Positions 22,590 through 35,543 are shown, numbered from the stretch's first letter. The stretch: DNA of 64,000 bases from Carettochelys insculpta (GCF_033958435.1 NC_134138.1:265461798-265525797); one strand, 5' to 3'. Numbers and translations are program-made. Notes: generated by a model not told the origin, from the sequence alone.

Positions 22590-23540
22590 TCCTCATTACT
22601 GATCAAGGTCAGTCTTGGTCCCAGAAACCAGGCCACACACACTGCCACTTAGTTGATGATGCATGGTTTTCTGCCACAGCCAGCCACCCAACAGTCACAG
22701 AAACCTGGTTAGCTATTACAGTGGGAAACTGGCAGTCGCTGTTGAAGATGCTCCCGGCAGTGGGTCTGCCAAAGATGGTATAACACTGTGTCATTGACTG
22801 GATACAGTGTATCCCATGAGACTCATGTACCAGACAGTGGCTCCTGCTGAAGGCATCCGGGCTGCAGCTGGTGCTGCTGGTTCTCTGTGTCTCTCCCCTG
22901 TTCACCTGGGAACAGGTAAGCTGTAAATAGTCCTATCTGACCATCTCCAGCAACTGTCATCATATAACCATAAGTCCCCGCACCTGCCAAGTTAAGATAC
23001 AATCCACCAGCAAGTGCTCCATCGTCTCAAACGGTGCCGGAGCATGACACAGAGATCATGAGCAACCCATGCTCTGTATGTACTGGCCATGCATATTTGC
23101 ATGGACGTGCAGTTTCCCATGGAAGATGTGCCATCGCACACCTCTGTACTTAAAGGGCACCCATGCCATTTGAAAATGTTTTAAGGCTCCCATCAGTAAA
23201 TTCTGAGGACAGTTGCTCCCCTTCAGAGGAACCTCCCATATACTTTCTTTGTTCTAGCTGAGTGTAGCTGTCATCAACGTTCATAGGCATGTGAGAGGCA
23301 ATTCCTCAGGTAACCTGGGCCAGTCCAGGAACAGCTATGAATATGCATTCCATGTTCACCTTTCCATCTCTTAGCTGAGCTCCAGGCTAATGCAGAAAAG
23401 TTGTAAGAACTACATAATTCACATTTCAAATGCTTCTGACATTGGTGCTTTACTGAAATAAAAGAATGGAGCAGGCAGTTTTGTACCATAGACTCGGGAC
23501 ATAGTGTGCATAGCGATTCCACATCTACAAAATTTGCCAC
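22590..23540 (-). pseudogene. Very degenerate LINE RT tail (zf-RVT-like), tentative
   Basis: Reversed, the region around 23160-22990 reads KYRGVRWHIFHGKLHVHANM and then ETMEHLLVDC. This resembles the RT C-terminal region of L1/Tx1-type LINEs, which carries a W-x-x-x-HG...L pattern and a later ETxEHLxxxC. Frames are heavily broken and the boundaries are guessed. Confidence 0.35.
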
Positions 23541-24270
23541 AAAATTAACTTCTTGCTGCTAAATTGTGCTCAAAGGGTCACACATCCCCCAATGCTGTGA
23601 TGAGGGAGGGACAAGGAGACAGTAGCCATGGATGGGGTTGGAGGCACACGTCCCAGGCCCCAGGCTTTCAGGGGCCCCACAAGTGACCCAGGAAGGTCTT
23701 GTGCCAGCAGCAGGGATCAGGTCCGCACTGCACTCACCAGGAGTAGTAGGAAGCAGAATGATCTAGCCCCAGCCCATTCCACTGGTTCCCAACTGTGTCG
23801 CTCAGGGGACGGGGCTTGGCAGAAGTGGAACCACCTCCTGCACTCACTGGCAGCAGCATAAAATGAAGCAATGTGGCTGGGAGCCAATGGAGTGGAGCAG
23901 GCTAGGTGAGCACAGGGGAGACGTGGCAGACTGTGCTGCCAGCACCAGGACCCTGCTAGTGCCCCAGAATGCATCAGTCAGGGGAGGGGACTTGGGGGAA
24001 GCAGTGAAGGGCTGTGAATTGAAGTGTAGGCAGGGTTGTTCCAGGCCCTGCACCCTCCTAGGGGCGGCCCTCCCATGAGCTAGGGGGTGTGTGGGGAGGA
24101 ATCGTGGGAGCAGTCATCTGTCTGGTGCCCCCCTTGTGTCCCTCCCTAGCAGTTGCCACCATTGTCAAATCTTCTCTCCTGGCTTGACTTCTCCTAGGTT
24201 TCCTCTCTGACAGCTGCTAACCCCAGACCCTTATATCTTCTCTCATTCCCTTCTGTTTAGTATCAGTGGG
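23541..24270. other. GC-richer block, possible old DNA-transposon relic
   Basis: The phrase cccaggctttcaggggcccc and other G-rich runs suggest a decayed repeat, but I could not find ends. No gene was recognised. Confidence 0.35.
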
Positions 24271-25084
24271 TGTCACAAACTCACAGGCTCCATTCTTTCT
24301 CAGCAGCTACAGTTCCTGAGGAGAAACTCCCTTCACTGTAACAGTCTGAAAGTTACATGTTCTCCATGATTAGGCCCTCTGGCCCATAGCCTCCTGGGAC
24401 CAGACCTGTGAGCCTTCTGGATACCTATCTCTCACCATGGACTGCCTCAGAGAGTCAACTCACTCTGGATCCCCAGGGCCTGCACATCCAGAGGCAGCAA
24501 TGCAACCCTTGTCTCTAGACTGCAGTGACTCTCAGCCAGCATAAAGGAGAACGGTTTACTGAACTTCTGAACACAGGGCAGGAGAGTTCTCAGGACTCTC
24601 ACGCCTCGAAAGTCTCAGCTTTGCCCATCTGAGTCAGTCCCAGGCTCAGTCCAGGTGCCCCCTTAGTCCCCAATCCAACAGCCCCCTTCTTTCACTTGAA
24701 CACCCTACATCACCTTCCCAGAAGCCATTCTTCTATCTTTGGTCCCAGGAAAAGAGGTCACCTGGGCCCTCTCTCTTTCATCCTTTGTTCACCGACTGGT
24801 TGTAACCAGCTGGTCAGGTCTCCAGGTTCCTCTCCTCTCAGACCTTTGTCTTCCCATTGGCCAAAACAGACTGGCTTCCAATACGGCTTGGGCCTCTGCT
24901 CACAGGTTGTTAGGGTACCCAATCTGCGGGCTGTTGTCCAGGATCCAGAATGCTAGGCAAAGTCAGCCACGATCCTCTGCAACAACACCTTCTCCCACCA
25001 CCTCATTAAAAACACTCCACAGAGGGGAAACTGACACACACGGATTTCACACAAAATGCTAAGAAAATGCCCTACTTCATCACA
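24271..25084 (-). mobile_element. Probable solo LTR of a retrovirus-like element
   Basis: Reversed, it starts TGTGATGAAGTAGGGC and includes TCAGTTTCCCCTCTGTGG, features I recall from turtle LTRs. It ends GTTTGTGACA, giving TG...CA ends. The flanks (gtggg and ggtgg) do not form a clean duplication and no coding region accompanies it. The call rests on style and termini. Confidence 0.45.
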
Positions 25085-26404
25085 GGTGGTAACCTCCTGT
25101 CACCATGAGCAAGCACTACACTGAACATTTTCCAGCAAGCCCATCATCTGCTAACAGGACAGGGGTTTCAGGGAAACTCTGCTGGCCTTTTACAACAATA
25201 TATTTCCCTGTGGGTCTTTGCATGTGTGTGTGATTTCATGTTACAGCATTAGACAGGTTCTTGCTTAAAACAATATTGCAGGTGGGCATGTGACAGAATA
25301 GATTTGACACAGCCTACAGCACAATCACAGAACCTGAGAACACCTCAGATCTATTTAGAATATACGTTGTCATTACTTTCATCCTAGGAAAAAAAAAGAA
25401 AAGATTATAAACTCACAACTGGAAAATGTTAGCAATCTTCTCAACACAGGCTGGGCTCGAGTCACCTATAGTTTGTTTATCTGGAGGGGATTGGGTAACC
25501 TAGGGGGGGAAAAAATTAAAGACATCTATTTTTTGTAATGCGGTCACCATGTGGTTGTTACTGTGAAGGCACTGTGATAATAATCACCCAGTGAAGGCTT
25601 TTTGAGCCAAGCCAGTGATGCCATTAACAGGCCATTGGGAAAGTGCATCCAATTACAGAAATTAAGTAAAAGAACTGTTTATGAAGAGGGGAGCATGTGG
25701 CACCCACCTACCTTGAAGAACACCCACATGCAGAGTGCAGCATGCAAACCTCAGTGTATAAAGAAGAGAGATGTGTCATCAGATAATGGAGGGGTTGTCA
25801 CAGCAAGGGGCACATCAATCTGTGCAAAGGCCAAGGTGGATACACCTACGAGTGAATTCTTGAAATCAGTGGCTTAGATACAATTGTTGGCTCAATGACT
25901 TAGATTTTGCAATGTGAAATCCTGCAGCTCTCCTACGTTACTCCAAGAGAGAGTGAAAGAGGAAAATGCCAAAGATTCAGATAAATAATCAACAAAAATG
26001 TACCGTGAAGCAACTCTCAATGTTTACTGATTCAGAATTGTTACTATTTCATCTAGTTTTAAGTCCTTCTTAAAAACATATGCTGCACTACTGACAATGA
26101 AATCAAGCTGCCCTGGTTGTGTTCCTCTGTCCCCTTGTTGGTTTGTCTTCAGAGTATGAGGTCCTCAGAGCAGGGACCAACCTTTCTTTCTGTCTAGAAA
26201 GCATTTATCACTTTATATCCACTACTGTCAATAAATAATTATAAGAAAAATTGTCGAGATTCTAAAGCTTGAGAGTTGTGCTATATTTAAAACCCCAAAC
26301 TCCTTTGCAGATTTTCTGAAATCACTCCTATTTTTGTAGGAGCTAAATTACTCAGAGCTAAATTCTGTAGCCCTTAAATTAAGCAAAACGTCCAATGACT
26401 TCAG
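25085..26404. other. Intergenic, nothing recognised
   Basis: No gene or bounded repeat was recognised. A 276-bp open frame at 25602-25877 has no domain and no coding signature I can identify. Confidence 0.45.
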
Positions 26405-26530
26405 TTGTATGCAGTATTGTTGTAGCCATGTTGGTCCCAGGATATTACAGAAATAAGAAGCATGAGATAAATAATATATTTTGTTGCCCCAGTTTCTGTT
26501 TTGCACGTACACAGAATTCTTCTTCAGGTG
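26405..26530. repeat. Penelope-type 3' block fragment
   Basis: The phrases tgttgtagccatgttggtcc, caggatatta and ttcttcttcagg match, in order, a common turtle/crocodilian repeat end with the same layout as the Penelope 3' blocks elsewhere in this window (agccgtgttagtct ... cttcttcag). Family assignment is by resemblance only. Confidence 0.45.
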
Positions 26531-28172
26531 CACGGAGTGCTGCAGCTAAACGCAGTGTGGACCAGATTGTTTTAGCTTAAAGGAGTTAACATGATAAAAG
26601 ACAATTCAAGGTAAAGTGGGCAGTTAACACCTCTACAGTTGAAGCACAAAGGAGGGTATATATATTTTGTAAAAACAAAAATTGCAACCAGCTCTACCTA
26701 GCTGGTGTATTGGAGCTGGCATAAGTATGCTGGGGAGGAGCGTGGCCAGAACATGCTGTATTCCAGCAATTCACAGCTCCTATAACTGCCACAAGAGGGC
26801 TATTATAGGTAACCATAAATTACAGGACTCCTGGATCTGCTGTAATTTATGCCAGGGATTGTTTAGTTACACCCCCACTCCCCCCGCCAGCCGAGCCCTG
26901 CAAAGGTGTGGTAGAGCAACTTTGTTCTGCACTTCTGGTCCTGCACACAGAGCCAGCCCAGCAGAGCCTAGCCAGTGGTTGGGGCCCACAGTGGCACCCT
27001 GACAGCAGGGTCTGACAGGTGGGCAGTGAATGCTATAGTTAATTGTAACACCAGGCCCTGAAGGCACAATGTCCAAGGCTGGGCGTGCCTGCAGCAAAAG
27101 CACAGCCCATCTGGGCCCAGAAGCAGCCCCATACATTTCTAGATGAGACAAACCTAACAGAGTTCCTACGGGCTAAGCTATAATAAAACTCCCTTTGGCT
27201 CACCTAACTGCTCCTTGTGGCCCAGAAGAAAAGTAATTTGATCTTTGGCTGTGAGAACAGAGGTTGCACGGTCTTATGCCAAGTCCAAATTTGATCCAAA
27301 GAACAAATCCAGCTACTGGATGAGAGATTTGGTTAGTTGGTTAAATTCACTGTAATCTTTGGTCCCCAGCTGGCAGACAACACTGCTGATTAATGAAGAA
27401 TAAAGCAACAGGTTCCCTCAAAGCCATCCAGAGTGTTATCACTAGGTCGAAAGTGTGGCCTAGTTTGAATAAAAGTTAATATCCTAGCATAGAAACAGAC
27501 GCTTTCCTATTTTCACTGGTAGTAGATCTGACAGCTATTATCCTTCTATTATATTTCATACCTCTTAATTCTAACATGTGGTGACACTTCACTTCACAAT
27601 ATCCAATTGACAGTCTTTTGATGTATCTTTTGGGCTGCTGCCTAAGTACATTTGCAAATAGTTTAGTACTCAATTTAAGATGAGTATATTCCCAGAATTC
27701 CTTTGGCAATCAATTTTTTATTACTTACAAATGCTAAGATCAAAAAGAAAAGAAATAGATGTATATTTTATTCTGACAGGAGATCTATGGGGATTACAAT
27801 AACCAGAAACTTTAATGCTAAATTTGTGTAAAAAAGGTAAAAATGGGGATTCCCTAGTCAGTTTTCTTCCCTTTAAGGGAGCAAACGGCCTGGATTAATC
27901 ATATATTCTTGGTTTTATTCAGTGGTTAGAAATGAACATTCGGCATTATTTCTTAGTATTATTTGACTGCATTTCTCAGTCTTTTCAAAGGACAATTGGG
28001 GCAAATTCTGTTCTACTACACCCAATCATATCCTCAGCCCCACAGATGCATCTCTGATTACCCTGCAGTGGAACAGTTAAGTGTAACTCCGCCGGAGAGC
28101 TTGTGCCAATTGCTTGTGAAGGACAGGCTAGATGAAAAGCATTTTTGTTACATTTACAAAAGTTGAATAGTA
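26531..28172. other. Intergenic, nothing recognised
   Basis: AT-rich sequence with one GC-richer patch at 26865-27140. I see no supported gene. Confidence 0.4.
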
Positions 28173-28795
28173 ACAGAGAGGGAGCCGTGCTAGTCTATAC
28201 ACTATCAAAACAAAAAAGCAGTCAAGTAGCACTTTAAAGACTAACAAAATAATTTATTAGGTGAGCTTTCGTGGGACAGACCACTTCTTCAGACCATAGC
28301 CAGACCAGAACAGACTCAATATTTAAGGCACAGAGAACCAAAAACAGTAATCAAAGTTGACAAATCAGAAAAAAATTATCAAGGTGAGCAAATCAGACAG
28401 CAGAAGGGCGGGGGTAGGGGGAGTAAAGAATTAGATTAAGCCAAGTATACCAAAGAGCCCCTATAATGTCCCAGAAAATTTGCATCCTGGTTCAAACCGT
28501 GTGTTAATGTGTCAAATTTGAATTTGAAAGAGAGTTCAGCAGCTTCTCTTTCTAAAGCAGACTGAAAATTCTTCTTCAATAAGACAAACTCTTAAGTCGT
28601 TAACAGAATGGCCCACTCCATTAAAATGCAGACTAACTGGTTTGTGGATCAGGGATGTTTTGATGTCTGTTTTGTGCCCATTAACTCTTTTCTGAGAGAG
28701 TTTGAAGTCTGTCCAATATACAAAGCATCTGGGCATTGTGGCACGTGATGGCATATGTGATGTTTGTTGAGAAACATGAGAATATGCCCGTGCTT
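28173..28795 (-). mobile_element. Penelope-like element, 3' fragment
   Basis: The 3' block (gagggagccgtgctagtcta, ttcgtgggacagaccacttc) matches 13350-13455 closely. Reversed, the coding part reads RVNGHKTDIKTSLIHKPVSL and GVGHSVNDLRVCLIEEE, the end of the GIY-YIG nuclease and downstream region also present at 13860-13700. The RT and the nuclease core are missing or frameshifted. Confidence 0.82.
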
Positions 28796-28799
28796 TTTA

Positions 28800-29173
28800 T
28801 AATGGCAGCTATTCGCACACTGTCCGTCAGGACCCAGAGTGGGTCATGCCCCTCTCTTTGAATGGAGTCACTCAGCCTGTCTTAGACTTGCTGAAGCCTG
28901 AGCCCCGATGCCCAGGGCTGAAGTCAAAGTCAGAGCTTTAGCCCTGGAAAGCAGGACTCAGGTTCCAGGTCCCTGCCTGGGGCTGAAACCCTTTAGTTTC
29001 ACCTTTGCCCCACCCCCTGCCATCTGGAGCAGTGGGGCTCTGGTTTTGCCCCCCCTGATCTGGGGCAGTATGGCTTGAGTGAGCTGAAGTGTCAGTCCCC
29101 TGGCTCTGGGATCGTGTAGTAATTTTGGTCACCAGAAGGGAATCACAGTGCAGTGAAGTTTGAGGAGCTCTGT
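28800..29173. repeat. hAT-like element relic
   Basis: The right end, reversed, reads cagagctcctcaaacttcac followed by tgcactgtgattccc, a hAT-style terminus. The interior has typical cctgagccccgatgcccagg and ggctgaagtcaaagtc phrases. The left end is not clear. Confidence 0.5.
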
Positions 29174-32061
29174 ATAAGCAGTATAATCTGAGACTCTGTA
29201 GCATACATTCTAGTGCAGGGAGGAGGCACAACAGGTGGACTTTAGGAAGATCATTTTCTCTTCACTGAATAGCTGAGGACTGAGGGACACTTTCAGAAAT
29301 GCTTTTGGTTAAAGCATGCTCTTGTGCCATTGACTTTAATGGGGGCAGGATCAGGCCTTTAATGAGTATCCAAACAGCTGTGAAAGGTTACAGGCCAACC
29401 AATGGCTTCAGAGGGATTTGGATCAGGCCCATAGTATCCAAAATGAAATTTGACAGACAGCCATCTCTGGCTATTAAGCATTTTGGATACAGCATTCACT
29501 TACTCTTGGCTGCTGAGAGATTTACAAAAGAACCCTAAACTAAGTCTATTATTCCCGATTATGTCCCAAACAAAGACAACTTGTGTATTAGTAACAAAAA
29601 TCATACCCCAGCATACCCATATGTTATTTACGCAAAGTCAGTATTAATCCATATTAGTTTGGCAAGAAACACCTATTTGTTCCACCCTGCAGTGGAGAAG
29701 AACTGATCTAAAGGAGAGTGATAAAGGAGAAATCCTGGCATGATCATTCGAATTCAGCAATGCAAAATGGTGAAAACCAGCCTAAGGAATAGGAAATGTT
29801 ATCAAAGCATGAATTGGCACATATGCCTGATTACCTCTGGTGTAACTCCATGACCTGCAGTATTAAGAATATTATTACCAATGAAATAGAAAAGTGTCAA
29901 TTGTCCAAGTATGAAACTGTCACATAGCAAATGACAGAACTCAGTCAAAGCCTCAGATCCTTTTCACTAGAAGTGGTATTGATCAGTGGACTAAATTTTC
30001 TTCTCAGTTGATATTTTCCATTTCATACAGAGAACTCATCATACTATTGCTAAAGTCTCTGAGGTTGCACCAGTGTAATTCAGTCTGGGGTGAATGGGAA
30101 AATGCAGCTCTCCCCACAGGTGAAAAGTGTCAAGAAAGATCCTGTTTGGGGCAGATCTACTGAAACCCATTGACAGATCACATCAATGATCAACAGAATT
30201 TCTGGAATACTGGGGGAGAGAATTGCCACATGAGATTGGAAGCAGAACAGGTGCGTCCAAAGATGCTGCAGAGAACATGAGTTATTAGTTCCCGGTTCTT
30301 TCTGCCAAGGTGGATTCAGTCTCTGCCTGAAGGCTTCCTTTTTTATTAATTCTCACTGCATCTTACCTACAGCTCTGAGATAGGATTTACTTGACAAACC
30401 TAGTGTTTTCTGATAGATGGGTAGATTACACACCTAGAGGAAATTAAACTATTCTGTTATCTCTCTCAGGGTAGTTCTGCTGCCTAATTAATTTGGAGCC
30501 TTCAATTTGCCACGTTTAGTCAATGTATTTAATAATCTACAGGTTAATTAGAAAAAACAACTGACTTTATGAAAAGAGTTTAATTCAACAATATGAATGG
30601 AGAATCTTCATCAAGCAGATTTCAAGCCCAGACCAGTGCCAAATAAATATCAACCACACATTTCCACCATGTGAACATTAAGTGACAAAACTTCTGTTGG
30701 AACAAACACACTGGCAGAATGAACACTGAAGACAGGAAGTCTGGGATAAGGAAGTTTCTAAGGATTCCAGATTCAAATAAAGGACAAGGATTCCAGTTTC
30801 TAACTTTGCTATCACCCAGCTTCTGATGTTTGATGTCTTTTACAGACTGAGCCTTTGACAGATGTTTGTGCCATATTATTAGATTCTTACTATGTTTTCG
30901 CTTGCTTAATGCATTTGTTTCTTGCTGTTAAACACTTAGGCTATATCTTTGTTCAAGGAATTTATAGGCAAATGTAAAATTTGGAACACAACTGTGATAA
31001 TTCTTCAATGATGAATTTTTGATTTAAAATTAAGATTTATTTTAAGATAAGAATTTTTTTTGCACTGAAGAGTAAATTCTGATGTCTCTAGAGCACTCAG
31101 GGAGTTGTGCTGGCTTTTCTTTCCCCAGGGTCCATTCTAACCTCAGGACCCATACTAACTAATTTTGTTCTATTGGATTAAACTAGCTCTGGATGGCAGA
31201 TAATCTTCAATAAGGAAAGCGCAGACATCAGCAAACTCATTTTGCATGGGGCTGCCATTCAGCTTTAAAGATTTTCTTCTCATGCCATGATGTAGCACAA
31301 TGATTGTCTTAAACATGTGCAGGGAGAAGCCTAGAAACTCATCATACAAGATGCTCATTTTGTTTTCCAAACCTGTAAAATCCCCATTGAGTGGGCAGGA
31401 AATTCTACAGAAGACAAGTGTATAAAGGAAGAGATGCATGCCCATAGCATCTGCTCTCCCTGCAGAAAAGCTATTGCTTTGGCATCTTTTTCAGTAGTCA
31501 CTGCTACACAAGTGCTGCTGATTCTGTTCCATAGGCAGTACTGATGGTTCCAGGGGCACCCTGAGGCTACTCACATGCCTAGTAGAAGCAGCTTAATTTC
31601 CTACCTCTATAAATAGAACTGCTAGCGTGCAAGGTCTCTGGACACTATATTTTGCTGTCTAGCCCTACTTTACTGAAGGAAGGTTCTATTTTGTAAAAAA
31701 GAGAGAGAAATGGAAAAGGGACTAGCCTCCTGCACTCATGCAGCATATTATCCCTCTGGGTACTGCTTGAGAAATGTGGAGGAATGCAAATGAAACTAAA
31801 GCAAAGAGGCAAAGATTGAGGTTGAAACCTTGGCTCCACTGAAATCAATGAGAGTTCTGCTATTTATGTCACAGGGCCCAAGATTTCATTCTGAGGGAAC
31901 AAAGAGTTGGCAGAGATGTACTGTACAAGTAGAGTTAAGATCACCGAGGTCAGTGAATGAAGAGTCAATGGAGAACTTTGGAAAACTTCAGAGTGTTGAA
32001 CTGGATGAAGAGCTAGTGATGATGACTGCTGAAGTTCAGAGGCCAGCAATTTAGGAGGATA
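29174..32061. other. Intergenic, nothing recognised
   Basis: A long AT-rich stretch without a supported gene. Short phrases such as tttaatgggggcaggatcag (29335) are common in old reptile repeats, but I cannot delimit an element. A 91-codon minus-strand frame at 31170-31445 is discussed among rejected items. Confidence 0.4.
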
Positions 32062-32072
32062 ATTAAACATTT

Positions 32073-32306
32073 GTGGTGTTCTCATCCATCCTCTCTGTTG
32101 AAGGAAGGGGTCCATGTAGAGATCATCGAATCATGGAAGTAAATGCATGGTTGCGCAGGTGGTGTAAGAGAAAGGGATTTGGTTTCTTCGACCGTGGGAC
32201 TCTGTTTCGTGAAGGAAGATTGCTAGGAAGTGATGGTATCCACCTAATGAAGAAAGGAAAGAGTATCTTTGCGGGCAGGCTTGCAAACCTAGTGAGGGGG
32301 CTTTAA
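32073..32306 (+). pseudogene. CR1 ORF1 C-terminal esterase-like fragment
   Basis: The frame encodes VNAWLRRWCKRKGFGFFDRG and LLGSDGIHLMKKGKSIFAGR, ending at LVRGL and a stop. DGIHL corresponds to the Asp-x-x-His end of SGNH-hydrolase (esterase) domains described for CR1-like ORF1 proteins. The N-terminal part, with the catalytic Ser, is absent because the element is truncated. Confidence 0.75.
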
Positions 32307-32427
32307 ACTAAGTTCATCGGGGGATGGTGACACAAGCCCTGAGGTAAGTGGGGAAGGAAGAAGGTACAACAAAGGAGAACCACTTGTTCAAAAGGAGTAA
32401 GTAGGCCAATCAGCTTATTATCTAAGG

Positions 32428-32731
32428 CAGCATTTCCCAAGGTGTGGTTTGCGACCCATTACTGGTACTTGGAAAAAAATACCGGTCCTTAAAAAAACTT
32501 TACAACTGTTAAAATTCTACTGGTCAAATTGTAATTAAGGTAATAACAATAAGTTAGGCACTTAAGTATTTTATATCAAGATTTATATAATTAGGTACTA
32601 TATTTATTGTGAATAAATAATGAACAGTGAACATTTACTTATTTTTCATTCTATGTGTTTATATTTTTGGGCCGCAAAAAGGATACTGAAAAAAAAATGG
32701 GTTCCAACTATATAAAGTTTGGGAAACCCTG
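32428..32731. mobile_element. hAT MITE (304 bp) inside CR1, with 8-bp TSD
   Basis: It begins CAGCATTTCCCAAGGTGTGG and ends, reversed, CAGGGTTTCCCAAACTTTAT. The octamers atctaagg (32420-32427) and atgtaagg (32732-32739) form a target duplication with one mismatch. Removing the element and one octamer restores continuous CR1 sequence into the endonuclease start. Confidence 0.85.
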
Positions 32732-32739
32732 ATGTAAGG

Positions 32740-33420
32740 TGTTTGTACACAAATGCAAGAAGCCTGGGAAACAAACAGGAAGAATTAGAGGCCCTGGCAC
32801 TGTCAAAGTATGAAGTGATTGGAATGATGGAGACTTGGTGGGATGACTCACATATCTGGAGCACTGTCATGGAAGGTTATGCACTGTTCAGAAAGGACAG
32901 GAGGAGAGGAAAGGAAGAGGAGTTGTGATTTATGTGAGAGAGCAGTATGATTGCTCAGAGCTCCAGAATATGGAGGGAGAAAAGCCAGTTGAGTGTCTTT
33001 GGATTAAGCTTAGAAGTGGAATCAATAGAGGTGATGTTGTAGTTGGTATCTGCTATAGACTGCCAGATCAGGTAGATGAGGATTTCTTCAGCAGCTAAGT
33101 GAAGCTTCCAAATCACAGGCCCTGGTTCTCATGGGAGACTTTAATCATCCGAACATTTGTTGGGAGACCAATACAGCAGCACACAGACAATACAGAAAGT
33201 GTTGGGAGAATGTTGGGGATAACTTCTTGGTACAAGTGCTGAAGGAACTGACCAGGGGCTGCACACAATTTGACCAGCTGCTCACAAACAGGGAAGAACT
33301 AGTAGAAGAAATAGAAGTGGGTGGAAACCTGGGCTGCGGCGACCATGAGACTGTAGATTTCAGGATCTGGACAAAAGGAAGAAGGGTGAGCAGTAACATA
33401 TAGACCCTTGATTTCAAAAG
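32740..33420 (+). pseudogene. CR1 endonuclease remnant
   Basis: Fragments of the apurinic-type endonuclease appear in order: VRCLYTNARSLGNKQEE, ALSKYEVIGMMETWWDDS, then after a frameshift GDFNHPNICWETNT, and finally GCGDHETVDFRI, corresponding to the DH end motif (commonly SDH). Catalytic motifs are recognisable (ET for the Glu, GDFN, DH), but the frame is broken at about 32925 and between 33000 and 33130. Confidence 0.8.
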
Positions 33421-34029
33421 AGCAGACTTCGACTCCCTGAGACAACTGATGAGCCGGATCCCTTGGTAAACGAAGATGAAGGGGAGAAAGAGTTCAAGAG
33501 AACTGGAAGTATTTTAAAGAAGTCTTACTGAAGGCACAGGAACAAATCATCCTTCTGCATAGTAAGACATGCAAACATGGTAGGCAACCAGCTTGGCTTA
33601 ACAGGGAAATCCTTAGTCAGCTTAAACTCAAAAAGGATGTGTATAAGAAATGGAAACTTGGGCAGATGGCTAAGGAGGAGTACAAATATATTGCCAGAGC
33701 ATGCGCAGGGATAATCAGGAAAGTGAAACCACAATTGGAATTGTAGCTAGCAAGGAATGTGAAGGGCAACAAATTTGTTTTCTTCAGTCATGTTAACAAT
33801 AAGAGGATTATTGGGGGGTGTGGGGCCGTTACTGGATTAGGGAGGTAACCTGGTGACAGATGGTGTGAGAAAGGCTGAAGTACTCAAGTTTTTTTTTTTT
33901 TGCCTCAGTCTTTGTGGACAAGGTCAGCTTCCCAACTAGACCGCTAGGCAATGCAGTATGGGAAGGAGGTGGGCAGCCCTTGGTGGGGAAAGAATGGGTT
34001 ATGAGCTATTTGGAAAAGCTGGATACACA

Positions 34030-34608
34030 CAAATCCATGGAACCGATTTAATGTGTCCAAGGGTACTGAGGGAATTGGTAGATGTCATTGTAAAGCCTTT
34101 GGCTACTATCTTTGAAAACTCTTGGAGACTGGGAGAGGTCTCAGATGACTGGAAAAATGCAAATGTAGTGTTTAAAAAAAGGAAAGAAGGACAATCCAGG
34201 GAACTATAGACTGGTCAGCCTTACCTCAGTCCCCAGAAAAATCATGGAGGGGATCCTCAAGGAATCCATTTTGAAGCATTTGGAAGAGGGGAAAGTGATC
34301 AAGAGTAGTCAACATGGATTCACCAAGGGCAAGTCGGGCCTGACCAATCGGATTAGCTTCTGTGATGAGGTAACTGGATCTGTGAAGAGAGGAAGTCAAT
34401 GGATGTGATATAACTTGACCTTAGCATAGCTTTTGATACAGTGTCCCACAATGTTCTTGCCCATAAGTTAAGGCAGTATGGATTGGATACATGGACTGTA
34501 AGATGGATAGAAAGCTGGCTTGATGGACAGGCCCAACAGGTAGTGGTTAATGGCTCAGTGTCTGATTGGTGGTTGGTTTCATGTGGAGTGCCCCAAGGTT
34601 CTAGGGCC

Positions 34609-34650
<42 letters not shown>

Positions 34651-35543
34651 AGGGCCAGTATTGTTCAACATCTTTATTAATGACCTGGATGAGGGGATGG
34701 ATTGCACCCTCAGCAAATTTGCAGATGACACTAAGCTAGGGGGGGTCAAATAGATACATTGGAGGGTAGGGATAGGGTCCAAAGTGACCTAGGCAAATTG
34801 GAGGATTGGGCCAAAATAAATTTGATGAGGCTCAACAAGTAGAAGTGCAGAGTCCTGCACTTGGGACAGAAGAATCAAAGCACTGTTACAGGGTGGAGAC
34901 TGACTGGCTAAGTAGCAGTGCAGCAAAAAAGGATATGGGGATTACAGTGGATGAGAGGCTGGATCTGAGTCAATAGCGTACCCTTGTAGCCAAGAAGGCT
35001 AATGGTATATTGGGGTGCATTAGGAGGAGCATTTTTAGCAGATCTAGAAAAGTTATTCTTCCTCTCTACTCAGCACTGGTGAGGCCACATCTGGAGTATT
35101 GCATCCAGTTCTGGGCCCCCCAGTATAGAAAGGAGGTGGACGTATTGGAGAGGGATCAGTGGAGGGCAACAAAAATGACCAAGGGGCTGGAGCACATAAC
35201 CTATGAGAAGAAGCTGAGAGATTTGGATTTATTTAGTTTGCAGGAGAAAAGACTGAGGGGTGATTTGATAGCAGCCTTCAACTTCCTGAAAGGGGGCTCT
35301 AAAGAGGATGGAGGGAGGCTGTCCTCAGTAGTGATGGATGGCAGAACAAGGAGCAATGGTCTGAAGCTACAGAGGGAGTGGTGTAGGTTGCAGATTAGGA
35401 AAAACTATTTCACCAGGACAGTGATGAAGTATTGGAATGCATTGCCAAGAGAGGTAATGGAATCTCCATCCCTAGAGGTTTTTAAGTTCTACCCTGACAT
35501 AATCATGGCTGGGATGATTAAGTTGGGGTTGATCCTACTTTAG
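34030..35543 (+). pseudogene. CR1 reverse transcriptase remnant
   Basis: RT blocks occur in order: NRVLRELVDVI-like sequence near 34060, WKNANVVF (34150), [19 protein letters not shown] (34220), [13 protein letters not shown] (34310), LDLSIAFDTVSHNVLAHKLR-like around 34430, GVPQGS (34590), [20 protein letters not shown] then ADDTKLGG (34660-34745), and the thumb with LVRPHLEYCIQFWAP and RDQWRATKM (35080-35170). The last frame ends at 35543, 75 bp before the 3' repeats. Stops, frameshifts and the GGTTCT expansion make it non-functional. Confidence 0.85.
34609..34650 (+). repeat. (GGTTCT)7 expansion within the CR1 RT
   Basis: Seven perfect units of GGTTCT are flanked on both sides by agggcc, with one more GGTTCT before the left agggcc. 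The array sits immediately after the codons for VPQGS and before LGPVLFNIF, i.e. in the most conserved block of the RT, so it must have arisen after insertion or in a dead template. Confidence 0.95.

Noticed and set aside
31170..31445. 91-codon minus-strand frame starting MGMHLFLYTLVFCRIS
   Set aside because: Its composition looks protein-like, but there is no family resemblance, promoter or splice context. Without a database search I cannot support it as a gene.
34609..34650. CRISPR-like or regulatory tandem repeat
   Set aside because: Simple hexanucleotide expansion without spacers, seeded by the local CR1 sequence.
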